NCBI GenBank assembly: GCA_001771055.1
Contig: MESS01000036.1
Coordinates: forward strand, 40,560-45,671
Source: Caldithrix sp. RBG_13_44_9
GTDB lineage: Bacteria > Calditrichota > Calditrichia > RBG-13-44-9
Length of the DNA: 5,112 nt
Reading direction: 5' to 3'
Every line of letters begins with the position of its first letter. The stretch's first letter is position 1. Under the pieces are notes generated by a model. That model made no database searches. It had not been told where the DNA came from and saw only the letters and a list, made by a program, of their open reading frames with translations. The translations under genes and the position numbers were made by a program. This document shows, piece by piece, positions 1 through 5,112 of this stretch.

Positions 1-545
1 AGCCCGAGCTGCTAAGTTTGAAATTCGGTATTTTCGATGATAGTTTTCATCTTGCCTGGGCACCTGGTTATAACCTGGATGGCTGGAAGTTCTTCGGACT
101 TGACCGGATATTACATGCGCCAGCCGGCGGAGAAATTCTATTTCGGAATAAGGAGCGTTCCGATTTTGTGGAAGCTAATTGGGCAACACAAGCCCGGAAT
201 TTCGGGATTACTTTCATGATTTGTGAACAGTGGCTTCGCTGGATCTCGATGGATAAAATCCGTGAACATAGTATGGCTTGCGGATACAGATTCAAAATCT
301 TAAAATTTGAAGCCAACGCCACTACTTCACAAATAACGGTTTTGAATGCCGGGGTGGCACCAATTTATTATGATGCCTTTTTTACCATAAATGGAGTAAG
401 ATCATCCCAATCACTTAAGTACCTGCCCGCCGGCGAAATCCGCCAGTTTACAGTTTCTTCCGGGGGAAGTAATCCGCAAATGACCATTGAATGTGACCGA
501 CTCGTTGCCGGACAAAGAATTGAGTTTGAGGCAGATTTAAAATAG
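1..545 (+). CDS. DUF4832-like putative glycosidase, C-terminal part (5' truncated by window edge)
   Basis: The reading frame is open to the left edge: the codons before the TTG at 18 read P-E-L-L-S with no stop. This is therefore the C-terminal ~180 residues of a longer protein, and the TTG should not be taken as the start. Counting from that TTG, visible elements are GIFDDSF (residues 4-10), APAGGE (34-39), a segment ending in HSMACGYRF (84-92), then a beta-rich module with VLNAGVAPIYYD (108-119) and YLPAGEIRQF (135-144). The order FDDSF, GGE, GYRF, N-x-GvAPiYyd, then a PGE-like turn matches my memory of the DUF4832 family. That domain usually follows a TIM-barrel-like part in putative glycoside hydrolases and has no proven reaction. 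The catalytic half and any signal peptide lie outside the window. The gene ends with TAG, 65 bases before the secreted hydrolase, so a shared glycan-degrading role is likely. The family call comes from motif recognition only. Confidence 0.6.
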   Translation, partial: PELLSLKFGIFDDSFHLAWAPGYNLDGWKFFGLDRILHAPAGGEILFRNKERSDFVEANWATQARNFGITFMICEQWLRWISMDKIREHSMACGYRFKILKFEANATTSQITVLNAGVAPIYYDAFFTINGVRSSQSLKYLPAGEIRQFTVSSGGSNPQMTIECDRLVAGQRIEFEADLK

Positions 546-566
546 GAAAGTGAAATAACCAGTGAT

Positions 567-572
567 TATAAT
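567..572 (+). promoter_or_regulatory. Possible -10 box (TATAAT)
   Basis: A perfect TATAAT lies in the 65-base gap, with a TG at 563-564 one base too far upstream for a canonical extended -10. No convincing -35 hexamer is seen 16-18 bases upstream (the sequence there is around taggaaag). Transcription starting near 579 would give a leader of about 32 bases that includes the ribosome binding site at 594-602. The gap is so AT-rich that the match could be chance, and read-through from the upstream gene remains possible. Confidence 0.25.
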
Positions 573-588
573 AATTATTTATTATTAT
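568..588. repeat. AT-only inverted repeat, 8-bp arms
   Basis: ATAATAAT at 568-575 is the exact reverse complement of ATTATTAT at 581-588, with a 5-base loop. The arms contain no G or C, so the RNA hairpin would be weak and it lacks the GC stem expected of an intrinsic terminator. It is bracketed by CCAGTGA direct repeats at 559-565 and 589-595. It overlaps the possible -10 box, so an operator is conceivable, as is simple low-complexity sequence. Confidence 0.35.
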
Positions 589-593
589 CCAGT

Positions 594-602
594 GAGGGAG
601 GA
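594..602 (+). promoter_or_regulatory. Strong ribosome binding site for the secreted hydrolase
   Basis: GAGGGAGGA ends 8 bases before the ATG at 611, an ideal Shine-Dalgarno position. Together with the signal peptide that begins exactly at this ATG, it fixes the start of the hydrolase gene. It is clearly the strongest such site in front of the three complete genes; the SIS and kinase genes have only weak purine stretches. Confidence 0.8.
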
Positions 603-610
603 ATTTTGAC

Positions 611-2842
611 ATGAAAGTAATCTGGTATTTCCTCATTTTGTTTTTCTTTTTGATCTGTGACAGTATTGCCGGAACAGTAAAATTTTCCAAAGAAAAATGG
701 ATTATTACGGTTGATCCACTGATGGAAATCATTACTGTGCAGAATGACGATCTTGGTATCATTTTAAAAGACCTCAGTCTTAATTCGAAAACTGTCAATG
801 GCCTGGTAAGACTTAAGGAATGGAGGTCAGAAAAGGCGGATGATAAAATTATTATCCGCACCGCAGTGCCTGAGGCGGCTAAATTGGAATTAGTTGTGAC
901 TCATGATACTATTGAAGTACGCGGTTCTCAGGTCAATATTGTTCTTACCGGCATTGCATTAGCGCCACCGTCCAGATTTCCAGTCCGTATTGCAAAACCG
1001 GATAAAATGCAGCGCTTTTTAGCTGATGAAGATACTGATTTTACCGGGGCAAATTATTATGAGAAAATGTATATTCCATCAGAAGCCAGTCATGTCATGT
1101 ATTTGTCATTAGGATTGGTGGAAGCACAAAAGCTTCATACACTTTTCGATAAACCTTCTGATATAGTAATACAATTTCCAGTGAACAGTCATTTAAAACG
1201 TGACTTACAGAATTCTACCCAGATGGAAGTCTCAATACCTTTGACTGATGGCGCTGCCAGATTGAGTCTGATAAGGGATTATTACCTCAAGGTTCTTGGA
1301 TTGCCCCGTTATGTCTCATATGATGATACTTACCACCAGACTGCTCCTACTGGTTGGAATCATTGGCTGGCTTTCTTCCGACAGGTCACCGAAAAAGATA
1401 TTGTAAATGCAACTGACTGGATTTCTAAAAATTTGCAAGACTACGGTATGACCCATATCCAATTGGATGATGGATATGACCACGAAAATCATCGTCACTG
1501 GGATAAAGACTGGGATCCGGTTACTTTTCCCCATGGTCCTATCTGGTTAGCAAATTACATAAAATCTAGCGGCTTTACTCCCGGTTTATGGACAGTTCCC
1601 TATTCTTATTGTATAGAACATGGAAAACCAGAGTGGTTTCTCCGTGATGAAAAAGGACAGGTAGTCATGGATTATCAGGGTGGTGGCGAACTCGATTTCT
1701 CCCGGGAGAATACCATCCAGGATTATTGGATCCCATTATTCAAAAATCTGAAGGCTCAGGGTTGGGAGTACTACAAATTCGATATGGGAAATACTGTTCG
1801 CATGTGGGAGAAGTATCGGGATCGATTTTATGATCGAAGCCAAACACCTTTTGATGTTTCGCTAAAAACCATGCAAATATTCCGGGAGATCATGGGTCCA
1901 CAAGTGTGGCATACCAATCATCCGGACAATTCCGGCGGTCGTATGGGATTCATTGATGTTGCCGGCTGTGGTAGGGACCCCGGTCCGGGTTGGAAACAAA
2001 TGAATAATTTTTTCGAAGTTATCAGCAATAATACTTACCAAAATCATATCATCTGGTACAGTGATCCGGACTGCATCGTTTTAAGGGGGAAGCCCACCCG
2101 GGCTGATTCGGCTGAGGGTAATTATGAGTTTTTGACACTGGAAGAGGCCAGAACTGCCGCCAGTCTTCTCAGTTTGACAGGATTGCAATGGTTAAGCGGG
2201 GATGACCTTACTGAACTGGAACCAGAAAGGGTAGAGCTGATTAAGAAATCCATTCCTATCCTGCCAATTTTTCCAATGGACCTTTTTGGTCGGGGTCGAG
2301 ATCCAAAACACTATCCGGAGATCTTTGATTTAAAGGTAAACATGCCTTCTGGAATTTATGATGTCATTGCCGTCACTAACTGGGAAAATAAACCTGTCTC
2401 TCGTCCAGTGTGGTTTGAAAAAGACCTGGCTCTCGATCCCCAATATTCTTACCTCGTTTTTGATTGCTGGCAAGAGCAGTTAATCGGTCAGTTTGAGGAG
2501 AAAATTGACGTGGAGATCCCACCACATGGTACGAGAGTGTTCTCAGTACACCGGAAGCTGGATAGACCGCAATTGTTAGCGACCAATCGTCATCTTACCG
2601 GTGCCTTCAGCGTCGTAGCTCAGGAGTGGGATGATTCTGAAAAAATCTTACAGGGAACATCTGAAACCGTACCGTCCTCAGAGTATTCTCTGTATTTTTT
2701 TATTCCGGAGGGAATCAAAGTTCAGGAAGTGAACATCAATGGTGCGAATTCCAGATACAGCTTAGAACCTGATAGATTACTGAAGATCAGCTTTGTGAGT
2801 CAGCAAGTGACCGCTCATTGGAGAATCAGCTTTAGTGAATGA
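611..2842 (+). CDS. Secreted GH36/GH27-like alpha-galactosidase-type glycoside hydrolase (clan GH-D)
   Basis: A 743-residue exported retaining glycosidase, probably removing alpha-linked galactose or N-acetylgalactosamine. Residues 1-20 form a Sec signal peptide (Lys2, hydrophobic 3-15, likely cleavage after SIA, residues 18-20). Cys16 lacks a small residue before it, so a lipoprotein is unlikely. Residues about 21-235 look like an N-terminal beta-sandwich, about 240-555 a TIM barrel, and about 560-743 C-terminal beta-rich domain(s). Barrel landmarks are GWNHW (248-252), QLDDGYD (284-290), ELDFSREN (360-367) and YYKFDMGN (387-394). Asp391 in the last matches the GH-D nucleophile position (KWDMN in GH36). 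IWYSDPD (481-487) matches the W-x-S-D strand that carries the GH36 acid/base, pointing to Asp485. LSGDDLTELEPER (528-540) is also typical of the group. It starts at 611 behind a strong ribosome binding site. The fold and clan are well supported; the exact family and sugar are not. Confidence 0.82.
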   Translation: MKVIWYFLILFFFLICDSIAGTVKFSKEKWIITVDPLMEIITVQNDDLGIILKDLSLNSKTVNGLVRLKEWRSEKADDKIIIRTAVPEAAKLELVVTHDTIEVRGSQVNIVLTGIALAPPSRFPVRIAKPDKMQRFLADEDTDFTGANYYEKMYIPSEASHVMYLSLGLVEAQKLHTLFDKPSDIVIQFPVNSHLKRDLQNSTQMEVSIPLTDGAARLSLIRDYYLKVLGLPRYVSYDDTYHQTAPTGWNHWLAFFRQVTEKDIVNATDWISKNLQDYGMTHIQLDDGYDHENHRHWDKDWDPVTFPHGPIWLANYIKSSGFTPGLWTVPYSYCIEHGKPEWFLRDEKGQVVMDYQGGGELDFSRENTIQDYWIPLFKNLKAQGWEYYKFDMGNTVRMWEKYRDRFYDRSQTPFDVSLKTMQIFREIMGPQVWHTNHPDNSGGRMGFIDVAGCGRDPGPGWKQMNNFFEVISNNTYQNHIIWYSDPDCIVLRGKPTRADSAEGNYEFLTLEEARTAASLLSLTGLQWLSGDDLTELEPERVELIKKSIPILPIFPMDLFGRGRDPKHYPEIFDLKVNMPSGIYDVIAVTNWENKPVSRPVWFEKDLALDPQYSYLVFDCWQEQLIGQFEEKIDVEIPPHGTRVFSVHRKLDRPQLLATNRHLTGAFSVVAQEWDDSEKILQGTSETVPSSEYSLYFFIPEGIKVQEVNINGANSRYSLEPDRLLKISFVSQQVTAHWRISFSE

Positions 2843-3005
2843 GGTAAAATGAAAGAAGTTATTGAATTTACCCGGGTGATCTAGAGTCACTGGCATAGGT
2901 AATTGATAATTTTTGTTCAGGGTGGAATTAAATCATCAAAAGGGATCCGAATAATAGTTTCAAAGAAAGAATTTCGTGTTAAAAAAATAAAGATGGTCGT
3001 TAAAG
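2843..3005 (+). other. Intergenic region between hydrolase and SIS genes
   Basis: This gap of about 163 bases separates the exported hydrolase from the cytoplasmic SIS/kinase pair and is the longest gene-free stretch here. It holds an 11-codon mini-ORF (2849-2884), a short palindrome ACCCGGGT (2870-2877), and a GTGA/TCAC pair (2876-2879, 2887-2890) around TCTAGAG. From about 2901 it becomes AT-rich. No GC-rich stem followed by a T run is present, so I see no intrinsic terminator. No -35/-10 pair is convincing: TTGATA at 2903-2908 has only ATTAAA-like sequence about 18 bases downstream. A separate promoter for the SIS gene is possible but not demonstrable. Confidence 0.5.
2849..2884 (+). other. 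11-codon mini-ORF (MKEVIEFTRVI), possible leader peptide or gene remnant
   Basis: ATG at 2849 is followed by ten sense codons and TAG at 2882-2884. GAGG at 2841-2844 overlaps the hydrolase stop codon and sits only 4 bases before this ATG, closer than ideal. The peptide contains no run of identical codons such as attenuation leaders carry. It could be the intact N-terminus of a decayed gene or pure chance; I do not call it a gene. Confidence 0.15.
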
Positions 3006-4019
3006 ATGAAAAAGACGCTCCAGGAAATTCTATTTCAACCACAAGCCTGGCAAAAAACCATTGACTCATACGGCAAAAAAAAATCGGATATCATGGAATA
3101 TTTGATGAAATATCAGGATTCCGAGTTAATATTTACCGGTTGTGGTTCTTCTTATTATTTATCATTGATTGCTGCTGCCCTCTACACTCAGCTTAATCAT
3201 CTTAGAGCGCAGGGTGTACCTGCATCTGAAATAAATCTGTTCCCGGGAACAATATTTGCCCGCGGACAAAAATATCTTTTAATTCCAATTTCCAGGTCTG
3301 GGAAAACTCCGGAAACAGTAGAGGCCATAAAATATTTTCAAAAGGAATTCTCTGAAGGCAGACTCTTGATCACCTGCACCGCTGAAAGTGAAATGGCCAA
3401 CATCTGTGAAAAAGTCTTTTTCTGTCCGGCAGCGGCTGAAGAAACCAAATATATGACCAAATCATTTACCAGCATGTTGCTGGCATGTCAATTAATCATT
3501 GCATATAGGGCAGGAAATAAAGCATATATAGAAGAATTATCAAAATTACCAGATCAGGGTGAAAGACTTATCAGACAGTATCAATCATATCTACAGAAAC
3601 TTGCCAAACGGAAAGAATTCACTCTGTATGTCTACCTTGGGCATGGTCCGCTGTATGGAATAGCCGCAGAATCCATGCTGAAGATTAAAGAGATGGCTTG
3701 CACACCGGCGGAAGCATATTTTGGTATGGAGTTGATGCATGGTCCTAAATATGCCGTAAATGATCGTACATTCATTACTTACTTTTTATCTGACTCTGCT
3801 AAAGAACAGCAGATTGACCTTTTAAAAAAAATCAGGAACCTGGAAGCAAAAGTAGCAGTGATTTGCGATGAGACCTCTCCAGAGTTAACCAATACTGCAG
3901 ATTATGTGATTAATCTACAATCTGGTTTATCTGATTATAGTCGACTCATATTGACCATGCTTATCAGTCAGTTATACGCCTACTACCGTGCCCTTGCAAT
4001 GGGACAAGATATAGAATAG
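3006..4019 (+). CDS. Tandem SIS-domain sugar-phosphate isomerase/deaminase-like protein (GlmS isomerase-half / AgaS-like)
   Basis: A 337-residue cytoplasmic protein with two SIS (sugar isomerase) folds at about 35-165 and 195-330, the layout of the GlmS isomerase half and of AgaS-type amino-sugar-phosphate enzymes. No glutaminase domain is attached. SIS1 carries FTGCGSS (43-49) and the phosphate-binding loop SRSGKTPET (96-104), with TKSFTS at 151-156. SIS2 carries GHGPLYGIAAESMLKIKEM (212-230) and EAYFGMELMHGP (236-247). By spacing, Lys226, Glu229 and His245 correspond to E. coli GlmS Lys485, Glu488 and His504. The chain stops at GQDIE, without the conserved PRNLAKSVTVE-type tail that holds GlmS Lys603. 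The likely role is aldose-ketose isomerisation or deamination of an amino-sugar phosphate; deglycase or regulatory roles are also open. ATG 3006 gives the family-typical opening (TLQEILFQPQAW). The ribosome binding site is weak. The kinase gene follows 25 bases later. Confidence 0.8.
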   Translation: MKKTLQEILFQPQAWQKTIDSYGKKKSDIMEYLMKYQDSELIFTGCGSSYYLSLIAAALYTQLNHLRAQGVPASEINLFPGTIFARGQKYLLIPISRSGKTPETVEAIKYFQKEFSEGRLLITCTAESEMANICEKVFFCPAAAEETKYMTKSFTSMLLACQLIIAYRAGNKAYIEELSKLPDQGERLIRQYQSYLQKLAKRKEFTLYVYLGHGPLYGIAAESMLKIKEMACTPAEAYFGMELMHGPKYAVNDRTFITYFLSDSAKEQQIDLLKKIRNLEAKVAVICDETSPELTNTADYVINLQSGLSDYSRLILTMLISQLYAYYRALAMGQDIE

Positions 4020-4044
4020 CAAAACGAAGAACTCCTGAGAAAAT

Positions 4045-5007
4045 ATGAAGAAAAAACTTGATATTATCGTCGTCGGTGAACTGAATGTTGATCTAATTCT
4101 GTTAGGCCTTCCATCACTTCCTGAGATGGGGCAATGTAAATTATCGAAAGATGTACAATTTACCCTGGGAAGTGCTTCTGCCATTTTTGCCAGTAATATC
4201 GCCAGATTAGGTAAAAAGGTTGGCTTTGTGGGCAAAATAGGTGATGATGAGTTTGGTGACTTTATTTTAGAAAGTTTAAAAAAACAACACGTTGATACTT
4301 CGCATATTATTAAAGATAAAAATGGGAAAACAGGTATTTGCGTTTCTTTATCGTTTCCAGACAATTATGCCATGGCCAGTTATGCCGGGGTAAGAGAAAT
4401 GATGAGTATAGCGGATGTGGATTTTGAATATGTCAATTCAGCCAGTCATTTACATATGTCCAGCTATTTTTTGCAACCATCTATGAAAGAGGGATGCCCG
4501 GAATTGTTCAGAAAAGCCAGGGAAAATGGTTTGTCCACCTCTCTTGATCCTGATAGTGATCCCACCAATACCTGGTCCAATTCAATATACCAGGTATTGG
4601 ATTATGTCGATATTTTTCTTCCCAATGAAAGAGAAGCATTAAAAATTACCGGAGGTGATAACACCTTATCTGCCTTAGATATATTAGCTGAAAGGGTAAA
4701 TACCGTTGCTATAAAAAGGAGTAAAGAAGGCGTTATTGTTCAAAACAAGGATCAAAGATTGAGTGCTGAGGCTTTTAAGATTGAAGTTGTTGATACCACC
4801 GGGGCGGGGGATAGTTTTAATGCCGGCTTTATTTATCAGTATTTGAATAAAGCCAGGATTGAGGAGTGTGTCATATGGGGAAATGCCTGTGCAGCAATAT
4901 CAACCACCAGGGCTGGAGGAACTACTGCTTTTCCTACCCCACAAGAAGCAACAAATTTTATTAAGAAGCGAAATGTTGAAATGAAAGGTTTGATTAAATA
5001 TTTTTAA
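4045..5007 (+). CDS. PfkB (ribokinase-family) carbohydrate kinase
   Basis: A 320-residue cytoplasmic ATP-dependent sugar kinase, full length for the family. The N-terminus IIVVGELNVDLIL (7-19) is the standard first strand. LGSASAIFASNIARLG (41-56) and VGFVGKIGDDEFGDF (59-73) form the PfkB N-terminal signature region. SLDPDSDPTNTW (166-177) lies where ribokinases and fructokinases carry their DPN-x-R-x-x-LW motif, and FLPNEREA (191-198) follows. DTTGAGDSFNAGF (250-262) is the C-terminal signature, with Asp256 the catalytic base and the GAG loop the anion hole. The typical RAGGTTAFPT end (289-298) is present. The DPD-W form, rather than a 1-phosphofructokinase-like one, hints at a free sugar as substrate, but the sugar cannot be named. 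It starts 25 bases after the SIS gene behind a weak GAGA (4037-4040), implying co-transcription and possibly consecutive steps of one pathway. Codons 174-185 carry a perfect inverted repeat. Confidence 0.88.
   Translation: MKKKLDIIVVGELNVDLILLGLPSLPEMGQCKLSKDVQFTLGSASAIFASNIARLGKKVGFVGKIGDDEFGDFILESLKKQHVDTSHIIKDKNGKTGICVSLSFPDNYAMASYAGVREMMSIADVDFEYVNSASHLHMSSYFLQPSMKEGCPELFRKARENGLSTSLDPDSDPTNTWSNSIYQVLDYVDIFLPNEREALKITGGDNTLSALDILAERVNTVAIKRSKEGVIVQNKDQRLSAEAFKIEVVDTTGAGDSFNAGFIYQYLNKARIEECVIWGNACAAISTTRAGGTTAFPTPQEATNFIKKRNVEMKGLIKYF
4565..4600. repeat. Perfect 12-bp inverted repeat inside the kinase gene
   Basis: CCAATACCTGGT at 4565-4576 is the exact reverse complement of ACCAGGTATTGG at 4589-4600, separated by 12 bases. 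It lies within the coding sequence for about residues 174-186 (the TNTWSNSIYQVLD segment). There is no T run after it, so it is not an intrinsic terminator. It could form a stable mRNA hairpin or bind a dimeric protein; function is unknown. Confidence 0.8.
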
Positions 5008-5047
5008 CCATAATCATGATTTATCACTTCAGTTGGTTTAATTTATC

Positions 5048-5053
5048 GAGGAG
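5048..5053 (+). promoter_or_regulatory. Ribosome binding site of the next gene
   Basis: GAGGAG lies 13 bases before the ATG at 5067, a slightly long spacing. No in-frame ATG, GTG or TTG lies closer, so this site supports the start chosen for the partial gene at the right edge. Confidence 0.5.
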
Positions 5054-5066
5054 TTATCGAAAATTT

Positions 5067-5112
5067 ATGCAGAAAAAATCTATTTTTATTGTCAATTTTT
5101 TAATTTCGTTGG
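5067..5112 (+). CDS. Start of a probably exported protein (N-terminal 15 codons only)
   Basis: From ATG 5067 the frame is open to the right edge and encodes MQKKSIFIVNFLISL. Two lysines followed by a hydrophobic run is the start of a Sec signal peptide or a membrane anchor. GAGGAG at 5048-5053 supports the start. The gap from the kinase stop is 59 bases on the same strand with no clear terminator, so it may belong to the same operon. Another hydrolase or a binding protein would fit the setting, but nothing visible identifies the product. Confidence 0.55.
   Translation, partial: MQKKSIFIVNFLISL

Noticed and set aside
448..861. Open frame on the - strand spanning the end of the DUF4832 gene and the start of the hydrolase gene.
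   Set aside because: It covers the ribosome binding site and signal peptide of a well-supported + strand gene and shows no recognisable domain.
2870..2890. Short palindromes ACCCGGGT and GTGA-TCTAGAG-TCAC as a possible terminator after the hydrolase gene.
   Set aside because: The first has no loop, the second has only a 4-bp stem, and neither is followed by a T run.
2891..2906. TGGCATAGGTAATTGA as a possible sigma-54 -24/-12 promoter.
   Set aside because: The spacing between the GG and the second element is one base too long, and the required GC is GA here.
2869..2948. Cloning-polylinker-like string: TACCCGGG, then TCTAGAGTC, then GGATCC further on, reminiscent of a vector multiple cloning site.
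   Set aside because: The spacing and intervening bases differ from common polylinkers, and CCCGGG and GGATCC occur elsewhere in this window within coding sequence (for example near 1513, 2097 and 3243). Coincidence is more likely than vector contamination.
3075..3083. Run of nine A near the start of the SIS gene as a slippage or phase-variation tract.
   Set aside because: It encodes three in-frame lysines in an intact gene, and A9 tracts are common at this base composition; nothing indicates variation.
3819..3831. T-TTA-AAA slippery heptamer in the SIS gene as a programmed -1 frameshift site.
   Set aside because: The -1 frame meets a stop soon after, the zero frame encodes the intact second SIS domain, and I saw no clear stimulatory hairpin.
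3972..4364. Open frame on the - strand opposite the SIS-kinase junction.
   Set aside because: It runs antisense to two conserved genes, shows no recognisable motif, and is explained by their codon composition.
5012..5021. AATCATGATT palindrome after the kinase gene as an operator or terminator.
   Set aside because: A 10-bp palindrome in AT-rich sequence is expected by chance, with no loop or T run and no second copy seen.

Overview
The window holds a one-directional, carbohydrate-related gene run on the + strand. In order: the 3' end of a DUF4832-like putative glycosidase; a complete secreted GH36/GH27-like (clan GH-D) alpha-galactosidase-type hydrolase; a two-domain SIS sugar-phosphate isomerase/deaminase-like protein; a PfkB (ribokinase-family) sugar kinase; and, at the right edge, the first codons of another probably exported protein. 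No RNA gene, CRISPR array, insertion sequence or phage gene is visible. The longest stretch without a gene is about 163 bases.

Organism: moderately low GC (about 40% by eye), purine-rich Shine-Dalgarno sites (GAGGGAGGA, GAGGAG), Sec-type signal peptides, and hydrolases with dedicated sugar-handling enzymes beside them. This suggests a saccharolytic bacterium, plausibly a Gram-negative of the FCB/KSB-type candidate phyla or a similar uncultured lineage. No phylogenetic marker is present, so this is only a guess.

Layout: 1-545 DUF4832-like C-terminal part; 546-610 an AT-rich gap with a TATAAT box, an AT-only inverted repeat flanked by CCAGTGA repeats, and a strong ribosome binding site; 611-2842 the secreted hydrolase; 2843-3005 a gap with an 11-codon mini-ORF and no clear terminator; 3006-4019 SIS protein; 4045-5007 kinase, 25 bases after the SIS gene and so almost certainly co-transcribed with it; 5008-5066 leader with a GAGGAG site; 5067 onward the start of the next gene.

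How the genes may work together (inference): the exported hydrolase, perhaps with the DUF4832 protein, releases a sugar, possibly galactose or N-acetylgalactosamine, from an alpha-linked glycan. The cytoplasmic kinase and SIS enzyme would then channel an (amino) sugar into central metabolism. The transporter, any deacetylase and the regulator are not in the window, so the substrate cannot be fixed. The most notable details are the SIS protein, which keeps the GlmS-type K/E/H catalytic residues but lacks the C-terminal tail carrying the GlmS Schiff-base lysine, and a perfect 12-bp inverted repeat inside the kinase gene.
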